A DNA stretch of 59,638 nucleotides. Source: Lachnospiraceae bacterium. Its GTDB lineage: Bacteria > Bacillota > Clostridia > Lachnospirales > Lachnospiraceae. The position numbers and the translations under genes are program-made. Shown piece after piece: positions 10,301-18,531 of the stretch. Each line of letters opens with the position of its first letter. Positions within the stretch are counted from its first letter, which is position 1. The stretch lies in NCBI GenBank assembly GCA_015057825.1, contig SVDN01000014.1:1-59638 (forward strand), given 5' to 3'. Below the pieces are notes generated by a model. That model was not told the origin of the DNA and did not search any database. It was given only the letters and a program-made list of their open reading frames with translations.

Positions 10301-10601
10301 TATAAAAAAGCATACGGATGAGCTTCTGACTTATTACAAATCTCTGATTTATATGCTGAAAAACCGGTTTGCGAATGATGAGAGTGATGATAGTAAGCCT
10401 GAGATTGAGGAGTCGTCCCTAAAAGAAGCTTTCGATACCATAAAGGAACTTGCCGATATGTTTGATTATGACAGTGTTGCGGCGGTTATGGAATCTTTGG
10501 AGGAATATAAAATTCCGGGTATGTATGAAGACAAAGTAAAAGCTCTTAAATCGGCCATTTCAAACGCCGACTGGGATGAGATAAAGAAAGTATTAAATTA
10601 G
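7365..10601 (+). CDS. FIST-domain hybrid sensor histidine kinase (FIST-HisKA-HATPase-REC-HPt)
   Basis: A multidomain phosphorelay protein of 1078 residues, counted from the ATG behind GGGGTG rather than from an upstream in-frame ATG without a ribosome site. The first ~430 residues are FIST_N and FIST_C sensory domains (GGHAGSS, LFGFGGYEI, CGGILNSALVAL). FIST domains are thought to sense small ligands such as amino acids in the cytoplasm. Then come HisKA with MSHEIRTP (His about 475), HATPase_c with DTGVGM and GTGLGMAI boxes, a receiver with IILMDHRMPEMDG (Asp about 798), and an HPt domain with HALKSSSKIIGA (His about 947). There are no membrane segments, so it is cytoplasmic. A response regulator gene starts 26 bases later and is the obvious partner. 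Confidence 0.93.
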   Translation: MIQKTCFVKNIAQLKETVNNIKRLEAFGKASSVVGLIYVNGFNANQTQEYLDILKREMPSVIFAGSTVINSSHDWLEKGISLSFLIFESSKADLYVYKTGEQIKEEIVKKFVERINQTPNTRVVLSYPSDLGGDFSLALDEVMDKLKEDVTFFGGHAGSSYYLSENLDFSNATVHIQKNLKEDTDNLINLFNRSVVDKEVISFSIGNEIIESGYVFVALSGEKLHEMAKYVLGWKSLGKAIRVTARGEEDESRNICVKGLDGVPAADIYKKYLDVDVDEYFLDNVCEFPLVLKRGETVMARVPNYAGREKELYFAGDIRDEDELHLSYAVPGELFKACQKAADDMASFENQAILMSVCFNRFYFLRERQKLEIKMFEKSNPNTLFGFGGYEILKNKGCGGILNSALVALALREGEGGKTKSEVEVNVEKAQTKRKPLPERLINFIDTSTKELEEAYKAAESANESKSSFLSHMSHEIRTPINAVLGMDEMILRESKDKNVLDYAQNIKNAGNNLLRIVNDILDFSKIEAGKMEIIPVEYELASLLNDLVNMVSTRAKDKGLEIEINVDSTIPHVLYGDEIRIKQVVTNILTNAVKYTNEGKVSLSVRWKSCEIEADDRLLKEACKQYAGKEKCQKQKNIRLEFEVKDTGVGMKKEDLPKLFKSFERIDEIHNRTVEGTGLGMAITQDLLHLMGSELKVESEFGKGSTFSFEILQKMVDDTPIGDFNEALKKSLFKHNKTRESFVAENAKILLVDDTLINLTVIQNLLKHTKMQIDTATSGKECIEKALQKKYDIILMDHRMPEMDGIECLQILKEDEGGFNQNTPSIALTANAVSGSREMYLDAGFDNYLSKPVDAELLEKMIMKYLPENSYKTITLTSEVTQENEPDESFETNTFLNPKEGIANCGDEASYDKALKTYLEDSDSLYKTILNSYENGDIENYTIKVHALKSSSKIIGANMISELAKELEDAGNEGNTAFIKKHTDELLTYYKSLIYMLKNRFANDESDDSKPEIEESSLKEAFDTIKELADMFDYDSVAAVMESLEEYKIPGMYEDKVKALKSAISNADWDEIKKVLN

Positions 10602-10627
10602 AATAAGAATCCGTGCGGAGGAATACG

Positions 10628-11395
10628 ATGGAAAGAAGAATAGTAATTATAAGTCATGGCGCCGCTTTTATGGTAGGGGCAATCGAAAAAAACTTAAAAG
10701 AGGCAAAATTTGAGGTTGTAACCTGCGATGCAAATGTCAAAGATTTGAGTGCCTGCATAGAACATGATGACATATTGCTTATTTATCTGGGAGACTATGT
10801 TGAAGATGTAAAAGAAACATGGGTATATTTAAAAGATACATGCATAGAAAAAGATATGCGCATTAACGTAATAGGCAACGATAAAGAGATGGATATCTTT
10901 AAGCAATTCATTAACGAAAGCTTGATAGACAACTATTTTGAGCGTCCGTTGGATATAAAAAGCTTGGTTGCGGCAATGGAAGATATTTTTACAGCTTCAA
11001 GCATTAACAACAGAAAGAAGAATATTCTGATTGTGGATGACGATCCGACATATCTAAAAACGGTTAAGGACTGGCTGTCCGGGGATTATAGGGTAAACAT
11101 TGTAAACTCCGGAATGCAGGCTATTACTTTTATTGCAAAACATACGCCGGACTTGATACTTCTCGACTACGAAATGCCGGTTACCACAGGACCTCAGGTG
11201 CTTGAAATGATACGAAGCGAAAGCGCTACGGGTACTATTCCGGTTATGTTTTTAACGGGCAAAGATGACAGGCAAAGCGTTGAAAAGGTGCTTAAACTAA
11301 AGCCACAGGGCTATATCCTTAAATCCGTTGGCAAAGAAAAGCTTAAAAATCAAATAAGGGATTTTTTTGAAGGCTTAAAGTCAAAATCATATTAA
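10628..11395 (+). CDS. Response regulator with pseudo-receiver plus receiver domain
   Basis: A 255-residue protein, using the ATG behind GGAGGA. The C-terminal half (about 135-255) is a complete receiver: NILIVDDDPTY, phospho-acceptor Asp180 in LILLDYEMP, the FLTGK switch and an ILKS end. The N-terminal half (1-125) looks like a degenerate receiver (RIVIISHGAAF, DDILLIYLGD) without the acidic pocket. There is no DNA-binding or enzymatic output domain. It probably works by protein-protein contact or as a phosphate carrier in the relay of the adjacent FIST hybrid kinase. A perfect 13-bp hairpin follows the gene. Confidence 0.87.
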   Translation: MERRIVIISHGAAFMVGAIEKNLKEAKFEVVTCDANVKDLSACIEHDDILLIYLGDYVEDVKETWVYLKDTCIEKDMRINVIGNDKEMDIFKQFINESLIDNYFERPLDIKSLVAAMEDIFTASSINNRKKNILIVDDDPTYLKTVKDWLSGDYRVNIVNSGMQAITFIAKHTPDLILLDYEMPVTTGPQVLEMIRSESATGTIPVMFLTGKDDRQSVEKVLKLKPQGYILKSVGKEKLKNQIRDFFEGLKSKSY

Positions 11396-11452
11396 AATAT
11401 ACAAATTCAATCTTTTGTATATAGCATATAAAAATCTTATCCTGTAAAATGT

Positions 11453-11491
11453 AAAAGACAATTGAGGATTGTGTTCATCAATTGTCTTTTA
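11453..11491 (+). terminator. Intrinsic terminator after the response regulator
   Basis: A perfect 13-bp stem, AAAAGACAATTGA with TCAATTGTCTTTT (11453-11465 and 11478-11490). The poly-T is within the stem, so it may work in both directions. Confidence 0.78.
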
Positions 11492-11523
11492 TGGTGTTTA
11501 TTTATAATTAAAGGAAGATTTAA

Positions 11524-12093
11524 ATGAATTATTTGATGATGATTTTGATTGGAGTCGGGCTTTCCCTAAATGTGCTCAGCGTAAGTGTCGGACAGGGCGC
11601 GGTGTTGGCAAAGGTTAGAAGCTCAAAGCTCTTTGAAATGGGGATTATATTGTCACTGTGGCAGTTGGTGGCATTTATAATCGGCTATTATGTGACAAAT
11701 TTAAGATTTATTTCAGATGTGGGAAATGAAAATCCGGAATCATGGAAGCTGGTTTCCGCTGTTATTTTGATAGTAATCGCGTTACTTAAAATCATTGAGC
11801 TCAGTGTTACAAAAAACGGCGAGGAAAGACTTTCCGAAATAAAACTGAAAAAAGTATTCTCCATTGCGGCCATCAACAGCATTTACGCTTTTGGTGCGGG
11901 AATAGCCAGCGGATTTTTGAATTTTCAGGCACTTATAACCGGAGGCTTCATAGCAGCCATGACGTTTGTGGTTGTACTTATTGGAGTTATACTCGGATAC
12001 TACAAAGGAATGGCACCGCGCAAAGTATATTCAATGGGAAGTTTTGCACTTATATTAATAGGTGTGTTGGTAATAGTGAACTATGTTGTATAA
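11524..12093 (+). CDS. MntP-like six-helix membrane protein, transport aspartates replaced
   Basis: A 189-residue protein with six hydrophobic helices in two repeats, the size and topology of MntP manganese exporters. The first repeat reads GVGLSLNVLSVSVGQGA where MntP has SMDAFA. The second reads INSIYAFGAGIASGFL where MntP has SLDAMAVG. Both membrane aspartates needed for Mn2+ export in MntP are therefore replaced (Asn16, Tyr121). Export of manganese by the usual mechanism is doubtful; the protein may carry another substrate or act as a sensor. It stands alone after an AAAGGAAG-type site. A perfect hairpin overlaps its stop codon. Family placement is from motif alignment by eye. Confidence 0.7.
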   Translation: MNYLMMILIGVGLSLNVLSVSVGQGAVLAKVRSSKLFEMGIILSLWQLVAFIIGYYVTNLRFISDVGNENPESWKLVSAVILIVIALLKIIELSVTKNGEERLSEIKLKKVFSIAAINSIYAFGAGIASGFLNFQALITGGFIAAMTFVVVLIGVILGYYKGMAPRKVYSMGSFALILIGVLVIVNYVV

Positions 12094-12107
12094 CATAGTT
12101 CACTATT
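12072..12107 (+). terminator. Perfect 16-bp hairpin overlapping the MntP-like stop codon
   Basis: AATAGTGAACTATGTT (12072-12087) pairs perfectly with 12092-12107 around a GTAT loop. The first arm encodes the last residues of the membrane protein and the TAA stop lies in the loop and second arm. There is no T run after it, so it may be an mRNA-stabilising hairpin rather than a classical terminator. Confidence 0.6.
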
Positions 12108-12179
12108 AAGTTTATGCTATAATAAGTGTAATATCATGTTGGTGTAATAATTGAAAACAGATTTCGGAGGTGTATTCAG

Positions 12180-13253
12180 GTGAAGAAAATATTGGGATTT
12201 ACGCTCATTTTTTGCTTATGTTTGGGGATGCTTGCATGCAACAATGGCGAAAGGGCAGATGATGCTGAAAATAAAGAAGAAACAGGAGAAATATCGGAAG
12301 AATCAAAAATTGACTATTTGGTGCTGGTAAATAAGCTTAATCCTCTTCCCGACGGCTTTGAAGAAGCATTGGAAACGGTTACAATCACCAATTCCGTAGG
12401 AGATGAGGTTGAGGTGGAAAAGAAGGCATATGAGGCTTACGAAAAACTCAAAAACGATCTGGAAGTTAACGAAGGTATCTATACAGAGCTTGATTCGGCA
12501 AGAAGAAGTGTTGCCGAGCAGCAAAGAATAATGGATGAATTTACATTAAAATACGGTGCCGATTATGCTGCCAAAACAGTGGCACAGCCGGGATATTCGG
12601 AACATCACACGGGTCTTGCGCTGGATCTTTATTTTAAGGTGAAAGCAGATGACGGCTCGTTTATTGATGTATACGAAAATGAAGATATGGAAAAAGACGA
12701 ATATTTGTCAATATGGTCTAAGATTCATGAAAAGCTTGCAACATACGGTTTCATTTTAAGATATCTTGAGGGTAAGGAGCATATAACAGGTTACAGATAT
12801 GAACCATGGCATATAAGATATGTTGGAAGCAGCGATATTGCCGGGGAAATCATGAGCCGGCCGGGACTTACATTTGAAGAATATACAGGAGGACGACAGA
12901 TGGCCGATGTTACAATAAATCTCGGCACATCAGCACTCTATTCTCGGGAAGAATTAACCGATGCAATGCTTGCAATCAAGTGCAAATTTGCAGCATTTCC
13001 GGGATGTGAGCTTTTAAGCATTGATTATGCGGGAGACGAAGCTGTTACAGACGAAAATCTGGAATGGTTAAATACGGTTTCGCAAGGAGCGTCATATACG
13101 AAAATTGTCAAGTTTACAATGGATTTTCGTACAGAATCGGAAAATACCGGCACTCTTAATCCGGACAGCGAGTATAATGATTACGAATGGTGGCTTGCAA
13201 AAGAAGACGGCGGCGACTGGGAAGTTGTAACATTTGGATACGGTCATCAATAA
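12180..13253 (+). CDS. Lipoprotein M15-family D,D-carboxypeptidase (VanY-like)
   Basis: A 357-residue secreted lipoprotein. It starts with GTG, 9 bases after CGGAGG, and has a lipobox LGMLAC with lipidated Cys20. The catalytic domain (about 45-235) carries the M15 zinc and active-site motifs SEHHTGLALDL and EPWHIRYVG, so it should trim terminal D-Ala from peptidoglycan stems on the outer face of the membrane. The last ~115 residues form a separate acidic domain that I do not recognise. The usual family length is about 250, so this tail is an addition. It is monocistronic. No vancomycin-resistance genes are nearby, so a housekeeping wall role is more likely. Confidence 0.88.
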   Translation: MKKILGFTLIFCLCLGMLACNNGERADDAENKEETGEISEESKIDYLVLVNKLNPLPDGFEEALETVTITNSVGDEVEVEKKAYEAYEKLKNDLEVNEGIYTELDSARRSVAEQQRIMDEFTLKYGADYAAKTVAQPGYSEHHTGLALDLYFKVKADDGSFIDVYENEDMEKDEYLSIWSKIHEKLATYGFILRYLEGKEHITGYRYEPWHIRYVGSSDIAGEIMSRPGLTFEEYTGGRQMADVTINLGTSALYSREELTDAMLAIKCKFAAFPGCELLSIDYAGDEAVTDENLEWLNTVSQGASYTKIVKFTMDFRTESENTGTLNPDSEYNDYEWWLAKEDGGDWEVVTFGYGHQ

Positions 13254-13352
13254 GCTGCTTTAAAAATCTTAAGGCGAACCGGATTATAATTTGATAATAT
13301 AATTAAAAAAATTTAATGATTAAATAAGGGTTTAATATTAGGGTCAAAGAAT

Positions 13353-14201
13353 ATGAAAAAAGGTTTAATTCTCGAAGGCGGTGGACTGCGCGGACTTTTT
13401 ACGGCCGGTGCGGTTGATGCTCTGATGGAAAACAATGTGGAATTCGAATATATTATAGGAGTTTCGGCAGGCGGCGGAAATGCGCTTAATTACAAGTCAC
13501 ATCAGATTGGAAGAACAAAAAATGTCATGATGCCGGAAAACAGAAAGCTGAACGCATTCGGAAAATATGCTTTTAAAAGATCGGGAAGACTTATAGATTT
13601 GGATATGATTTATGAGACATTTCCTTACAAGCATTTTCCGTTTGATTTTGAGTCATATTATTCGTCAGACAAGGAATGTGAATATGTAGCGGTAAACTGC
13701 TTAAGCGGTGAGGCAGAGTATTTAAGCGAAAACAGTGATAACAAAAGACTTGGGCTTATAGGAAAAGCAACCTGTTGCGTTCCTTTGGTTTGCAAGCCGG
13801 TTGTTATAGACGGAGTGCCTTACTTAGACGGCAGCATTGTGGATTCGCTGCCGGTTAAGCATGCCTTTGAAAAGGGTTGCGACAAACAGTTTGTGATATT
13901 TACAAGAGAAGAAAATACAATGCCTACGGATTACAGAAAAATGAAAGGCATTTTAAAAGTGGTATTCAGGAAATATCCAAATCTTTTGGATGCTTTCTGG
14001 AAGCGCTTTGACAGATATTTTGAGCAACTTGATTATCTTAAAAAGAAGGAAAAAGAAGGAAAAGTTTATGTGCTACGTCCTGAGATAGAATCTATCAGCA
14101 AGAGCAAGCCGAATTATGAAGCGGACGAGAGGTTTTATAATCACGGCTATGAAATAATGAAAAGAAAAATGCCCGAATTGCAGGAGTTTTTAAGGGCATA
14201 G
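13353..14201 (+). CDS. Patatin-like phospholipase family protein
   Basis: A 282-residue protein with the patatin catalytic dyad. The oxyanion loop EGGGLRGLF is at residues 8-16, the nucleophile Ser38 in GVSAG, and the catalytic Asp159 in YLDGS. This is the bacterial YjjU-type subgroup, which acts as a serine acyl hydrolase on lipids in the cytoplasm. There is no signal peptide. A tRNA-modification gene follows after 40 bases and a pseudouridine synthase after that, so the three may share a transcript ending at the hairpin near 16100. The native substrate is unknown. Confidence 0.9.
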   Translation: MKKGLILEGGGLRGLFTAGAVDALMENNVEFEYIIGVSAGGGNALNYKSHQIGRTKNVMMPENRKLNAFGKYAFKRSGRLIDLDMIYETFPYKHFPFDFESYYSSDKECEYVAVNCLSGEAEYLSENSDNKRLGLIGKATCCVPLVCKPVVIDGVPYLDGSIVDSLPVKHAFEKGCDKQFVIFTREENTMPTDYRKMKGILKVVFRKYPNLLDAFWKRFDRYFEQLDYLKKKEKEGKVYVLRPEIESISKSKPNYEADERFYNHGYEIMKRKMPELQEFLRA

Positions 14202-14241
14202 AAAAATTGCAAAATACCGCAACAGGCATTGGAGTAGTTGA

Positions 14242-15195
14242 ATGAACATATATTTTGCACCCATGGAGGGCATAACGGGATATAAATTCAGAAATACATT
14301 TGAAGAAATGTTTGGAGGAGTGGATAAATATTTCACTCCTTTTATTTCACCTATGGAAAAAAAGCCTTTCAGAAACAGAGAAAAGAGGGATGTGGATCCT
14401 GAAAACAACAGGGTAAAGGCTTTGACTCCTCAAATAATAACAAACAATGCCGCAAACTTTTGCAAAGCAGCCGATGTACTGGGAAAATACGGATACAGGG
14501 AAATAAATATAAACCTTGGATGCCCGTCAAATACGGTGGTTGCAAAATCCAAGGGCTGCGGAATGCTAAAAAACATGGCAAGACTGGACGAATTTTTATC
14601 TGCCGTTTTTGAAGGGATGGAAAGAACGCAATATAAGATGGATGTTTCGATAAAAACCAGACTTGGAATGGAAGACCCGGAAGAGTTTGTGCGGATTCTT
14701 GACATCTACAATAAATATCCGATTTCGGAACTGATAGTTCATCCAAGGGTAAAAGTGGAGCTGTATAAGGGAAAGGTGCATATGGATATGTTTGATTATA
14801 CCTATGAAAAATCAAATTGTCCCGTGTGCTACAATGGCGATGTTTCCACTTTTTCGGAAGCTATCGAAATAATGGAAAAATATCCGGATTTAAATGGGCT
14901 TATGTTAGGCAGGGGATTATTGAAAAATCCAAAACTTGCTCTGGAAATAAAAGAAAAAATAACTAAAGGAGAAATTAGTAAAAGTATATCAAAAGAGGAA
15001 ATCTTTAAATTTCACGATGCCCTGTATAAAGACTATCTTGAAGAGATGTCAGGAGAAAAGGATGTTGTTTTTAAAATGAAAGAGCTGTGGTTTTACTTTG
15101 GAACCAATTTTGATGATGACAAGGCGATAAGAAAAATTCTTATGTCCAAAAAACCTGAGGAATACTTAAGTCTTGTGGATGGGCTGAGACGGTAA
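14242..15195 (+). CDS. tRNA-dihydrouridine synthase
   Basis: A 317-residue flavoenzyme that reduces uridines in tRNA D-loops with NADPH and FMN. The N-terminal TIM barrel begins with IYFAPMEGITGY. It carries the family block INLGCPSNTVVAKSKGCG with the catalytic cysteine in KGCG, then KTRLGM, HPR, and a phosphate site NGDVST-LMLGRGLL. The ATG follows GGAG at 8 bases. It lies between patatin and pseudouridine synthase genes. The uridine position modified cannot be told from sequence alone. Confidence 0.93.
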   Translation: MNIYFAPMEGITGYKFRNTFEEMFGGVDKYFTPFISPMEKKPFRNREKRDVDPENNRVKALTPQIITNNAANFCKAADVLGKYGYREININLGCPSNTVVAKSKGCGMLKNMARLDEFLSAVFEGMERTQYKMDVSIKTRLGMEDPEEFVRILDIYNKYPISELIVHPRVKVELYKGKVHMDMFDYTYEKSNCPVCYNGDVSTFSEAIEIMEKYPDLNGLMLGRGLLKNPKLALEIKEKITKGEISKSISKEEIFKFHDALYKDYLEEMSGEKDVVFKMKELWFYFGTNFDDDKAIRKILMSKKPEEYLSLVDGLRR

Positions 15196-15251
15196 TTATA
15201 GTTTTGCAGTTGCTGTTTTGTTAAGGACAGTGATTTGGGGAAATGACTTAT

Positions 15252-16058
15252 ATGATGAGAATAGATAAATTTTTTTCGGAACTTGGACTAAAGAGTCGAA
15301 GTGAAATTAAACAGGATATAAAAAAAGGATTGGTTAAGGTTGACGGTAAGATTGTTAAAGAGCCGGACTTTAAAATCGACGAAAAAAAGGCAGCGGTTGA
15401 GTACAAGGGCGAAATAATTGCCTTTGAAAAGTATGTTTACTATATTTTAAACAAACCGGAAGGTTTTGTAACCGCAAGGTCAGACGATAAAGATAGAACC
15501 GTCATGGATTTGATAGAAGACAAAAGAGCCGATTTGTCTCCGGTAGGCAGACTTGATAAGGACACCACGGGGCTTTTGATTATCACAAACGACGGAGGGT
15601 TAAACCACAAGCTTATGTCGCCGAAAAGCCACGTGCCAAAGACTTATTTTGCTGTTATTGAAGGCGAACTTAGAAGTGATGCGCAAAAACTTTTTGAAAC
15701 AGGCATAGATATCGGAGATGATAAGCCATGCAAGAGCGCAAAGCTTAAGCTTATTGAATATGATGAAAAACTTTGTTGGTTTTTTTGTAAGCAAAATGAT
15801 AAATCGGATATAAAAGGTTCGCCCGAAAGCGACAGAAAGATACCAAGTTTTGCCGAAATTACGATTACGGAAGGTCGATATCATCAGGTGAAACGAATGG
15901 TGGCAGCAGTGGGCGGCAAGGTAATGCGCCTTAAAAGAGTAGCTATAGGAGGTCTTATGCTTCCTTCGGATTTGGCAGAAGGAGAATATAAAAAAGTATC
16001 CTTGGAGTATTTGAACGAACATATAAACAGCAAGAGTGGTAAAGTGACGGTTGAATAA
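15252..16058 (+). CDS. RsuA/RluB-family pseudouridine synthase
   Basis: An RNA-modifying enzyme of about 268 residues. An S4 RNA-binding domain occupies 1-55 (RIDKFFSELGLKSRSEIKQ, VKVDG). The catalytic domain has LNKPEGFVTA, the catalytic aspartate in VGRLDKDTTGLL, and the late GRYHQVKRM motif. It converts a uridine of rRNA to pseudouridine, and the RsuA branch fits best (16S site). Three ATGs lie within 12 bases. I chose 15252 because the TTGGGGA site is then about 11 bases away, but 15243 or 15255 are possible. It is probably co-transcribed with the dihydrouridine synthase gene. Confidence 0.92.
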   Translation: MMRIDKFFSELGLKSRSEIKQDIKKGLVKVDGKIVKEPDFKIDEKKAAVEYKGEIIAFEKYVYYILNKPEGFVTARSDDKDRTVMDLIEDKRADLSPVGRLDKDTTGLLIITNDGGLNHKLMSPKSHVPKTYFAVIEGELRSDAQKLFETGIDIGDDKPCKSAKLKLIEYDEKLCWFFCKQNDKSDIKGSPESDRKIPSFAEITITEGRYHQVKRMVAAVGGKVMRLKRVAIGGLMLPSDLAEGEYKKVSLEYLNEHINSKSGKVTVE

Positions 16059-16097
16059 ATACCGTATAAAGTCAATTATGGAAAAAGATTGAACAAG

Positions 16098-16127
16098 AAA
16101 AAACTGAGCGAAATGCTCAGTTTTTTT
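16098..16127. terminator. Intrinsic terminator after the pseudouridine synthase
   Basis: An ACTGAGC/GCTCAGT stem (16103-16109 with 16115-16121) is extended by A/T pairs, with a GAAAT loop and seven T residues on the plus strand. It sits between the plus-strand gene and the tRNA-Trp on the minus strand and, being A/T-flanked on both sides, could serve both. Confidence 0.85.
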
Positions 16128-16132
16128 AATAA

Positions 16133-16203
16133 CAGGGGCGGAAGGAGTCGAACCCTCTTCGGCGGTTTTGGAGACCGATGTTAAGCCGTTTAACTACGCC
16201 CCT
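16133..16203 (-). tRNA. tRNA-Trp (anticodon CCA)
   Basis: On the minus strand AGGGGCG (from 16203) pairs with CGCCCCT (to 16134). The discriminator is G at 16133 and no CCA tail is encoded. The D arm reads AGTTAAACGGCTTAAC. The anticodon loop CTCCAAA gives anticodon CCA. The T arm is GGGTTCGACTCC. The first pair of the anticodon stem (T27-C43) is mismatched. G at position 73 is the usual discriminator of bacterial tRNA-Trp. It is alone, converging on the upstream operon. Confidence 0.93.
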
Positions 16204-16384
16204 ATAGCGTCCGCTATTATTTATATCATAACTAACCTACCTTGTCAAACGGATTTTATGCTTTTTATCCAATAGTTTGGTGTTTTATTTACAAAAAGTT
16301 TACAAACAGAAAATTCCCAATTCACACAAATAGTGGATAATATTTATGTTGTATAGAAAAAAAACTATCATGAGGGGTGAAAAG

Positions 16385-18493
16385 ATGGAAAGAATTTTAA
16401 ACAAAGGAAAAAAATCACGAATACTTTCGGCGGTGGCTGCCATTTTGGCTGCTTTAATGGCTATAACATTGCTGCCGATAAGTACAAAAGCAGAAGAGGT
16501 TCCGGAAACCATTCATTTGTCAAATGCGATTTTAGCCGAGGCTAAGTCTAATTCTAATACACCTATGAATGGCATTGAGTATTTTCCTGCTTCAGAAGAA
16601 GGGGCGGAAGGTAACGGCATTTACGGGTTATATGAAGCTGCAACATACATCCTCGACGAAAATATTACATTGGATGGTGAAGTCTTGCTTTTCAGAGTCG
16701 ATAGCGATCCGGATAAGCCTTATGAAACCGTAACATTGGATTTGAACGGCTTTACGTTGGATCATACTAATTATTTAAGAAAAGAAATTCCGGTGTCAGA
16801 TGATGATTACGACGAAGAAGATGACTATAAAGAATACTATTACTACGGAGTGGTTACATGTGCGAATTGCAGGCTTGTTGTAAAGGATAGCAGCGCAGCA
16901 TCAACCGGTACGATTGATACAACAAAAGTTCCGAAAACCGACAGTATTGTGACCGATCCCAAATGTGTTGCTTTGCTCGCATACGGAAGTGTAGAAATAG
17001 AAAGCGGTATATTTAAAGGAAGAATAAAGACCGCCGATGCAAATGAATATTCCGATGCCGATTATGACGTGGATTCTTTATTCAACATTACTATAAATGG
17101 CGGATGTTTTGATGATATTGTGTTATCCGATATAAAAACGACCATAAATAGTGGTACCTTTAACAGAGCTGTATATTTGGATTACGACACGGTTATTAAT
17201 GGCGGTGTGTTTAATCAAGCTCTGTGTAGTAATGACGATTTGATTATAAACGACGGAGCATTTAATTATAAAGTGGAATTGGATTCGGATGATGGCCTGG
17301 CAGTAGTTGAAATTAATGACGGGCATTTCGAGGGCGCACCGATATATTTTGAAGATCCGGTAATAGACGTTCGCAACGTACAATTAACCATAAATGATAT
17401 TTATGTGAAAAACCTGCGTGAAGATGAATACGGATATATAAATGCTCTTTATGCTTTGCCTGATTTAAATCACCCTTCATCGGTTATAATAAACGGCGGA
17501 ACATTTATAGGCGGCAATGTTTCAGATGCTGTGGTTTTTGATGATGTAGGATATGCTGAAATAAACGGAGGAGAATTTATAGGACATGACGGAGGTCTTA
17601 CAATCTTTTCTGACGATTCTCCTAATATTCCTAATGTTGTGTTATCCGGTGGTAGATATAGAGCTTACGGAACTTTGGAAGACAATATACAAGCCGGAAT
17701 TACATATGTATTTCATAAGGATTTGGCAAAGGAAAGCTACGGAAATGATGCGTTGGATTTTTTGTTAGCCGAAGGATATTATTATAGTCCGGCGCAGCAA
17801 ATTACTTATGAAGAAGGAAGCAAGAACGACTTGCTTTTTACAGAAGATTTTGTTGAAATAAAAGCCCTTCCTGCGGTTAATAATGATGAAGGCAATACAT
17901 CTCTTACAGAAGCGATGCAAGATATTATAAAGGAAATATTACATGGAGAAACACCTGTTGGGGTAAGTCCGGAGCTTGCACAGGCGATAGCGCAAGCGGC
18001 AAGTGACGGTTTGGATATTGGTGTTGCAATGAGCATAACTCCTATTAGCAAAGATGATGTAAAAGAAGATGCGGCAAAGGTAGATGCGACTTTGAATGCC
18101 AAAGAAACAGTTGTGGGATTCTACGATATCAAGGTGGGAGTCAGCATTGACGGAGAGCTTAAAGGATATATAACCAAGTTTAATGATGGCGTACTTATAA
18201 AACTTCCGGTACCGGAAAATCTGCCTGCAGTGGCAAGAGGATACGAGCGAGTGTTCAGTCTTATAAGAGTGCATGACGGCGTGGCAACAAAGCTTCCGGC
18301 TCAGGTTGTAGACGGATATATTAACAGCTACTCCGACAGCTATTCAACATATGCTCTTGTATATGAAGATGTAGGCGCAACACCGCAAACGGGAGACAGC
18401 GGAGTGACAGCTTGGATAGTGCTTGCATCGGGCTTTTTGGCAGTGGGAGTTTTGATTGCGATTTATAAAAATAAAAAAGAAATATCGGAATAA
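16385..18493 (+). CDS. Secreted beta-helix surface protein with PQTGD sorting-like tail
   Basis: A 702-residue exported protein, starting at the ATG 7 bases after GAGGGGTG. A signal peptide (about 1-37, ending STKA-EE) is followed by a region of repeated IN-G-G-x-F turns (about 235-430; for example INGGCF, INSGTF, INGGVF, INGGTF, INGGEF). Such repeats form right-handed beta-helix rungs as in pectate-lyase or adhesin folds. An acidic patch with many D, E and Y is at about 140-160. The C-terminus has TPQTGD, a hydrophobic helix, then KNKKE, matching sortase-processed wall anchors although the motif lacks the leading Leu. It is likely displayed on the cell wall. Its ligand or substrate is unknown. 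It ends in a strong bidirectional terminator. Confidence 0.75.
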   Translation: MERILNKGKKSRILSAVAAILAALMAITLLPISTKAEEVPETIHLSNAILAEAKSNSNTPMNGIEYFPASEEGAEGNGIYGLYEAATYILDENITLDGEVLLFRVDSDPDKPYETVTLDLNGFTLDHTNYLRKEIPVSDDDYDEEDDYKEYYYYGVVTCANCRLVVKDSSAASTGTIDTTKVPKTDSIVTDPKCVALLAYGSVEIESGIFKGRIKTADANEYSDADYDVDSLFNITINGGCFDDIVLSDIKTTINSGTFNRAVYLDYDTVINGGVFNQALCSNDDLIINDGAFNYKVELDSDDGLAVVEINDGHFEGAPIYFEDPVIDVRNVQLTINDIYVKNLREDEYGYINALYALPDLNHPSSVIINGGTFIGGNVSDAVVFDDVGYAEINGGEFIGHDGGLTIFSDDSPNIPNVVLSGGRYRAYGTLEDNIQAGITYVFHKDLAKESYGNDALDFLLAEGYYYSPAQQITYEEGSKNDLLFTEDFVEIKALPAVNNDEGNTSLTEAMQDIIKEILHGETPVGVSPELAQAIAQAASDGLDIGVAMSITPISKDDVKEDAAKVDATLNAKETVVGFYDIKVGVSIDGELKGYITKFNDGVLIKLPVPENLPAVARGYERVFSLIRVHDGVATKLPAQVVDGYINSYSDSYSTYALVYEDVGATPQTGDSGVTAWIVLASGFLAVGVLIAIYKNKKEISE

Positions 18494-18531
18494 TTTTAAT
18501 TAAACGGACTAAAAATTACAGATAGCAAACT

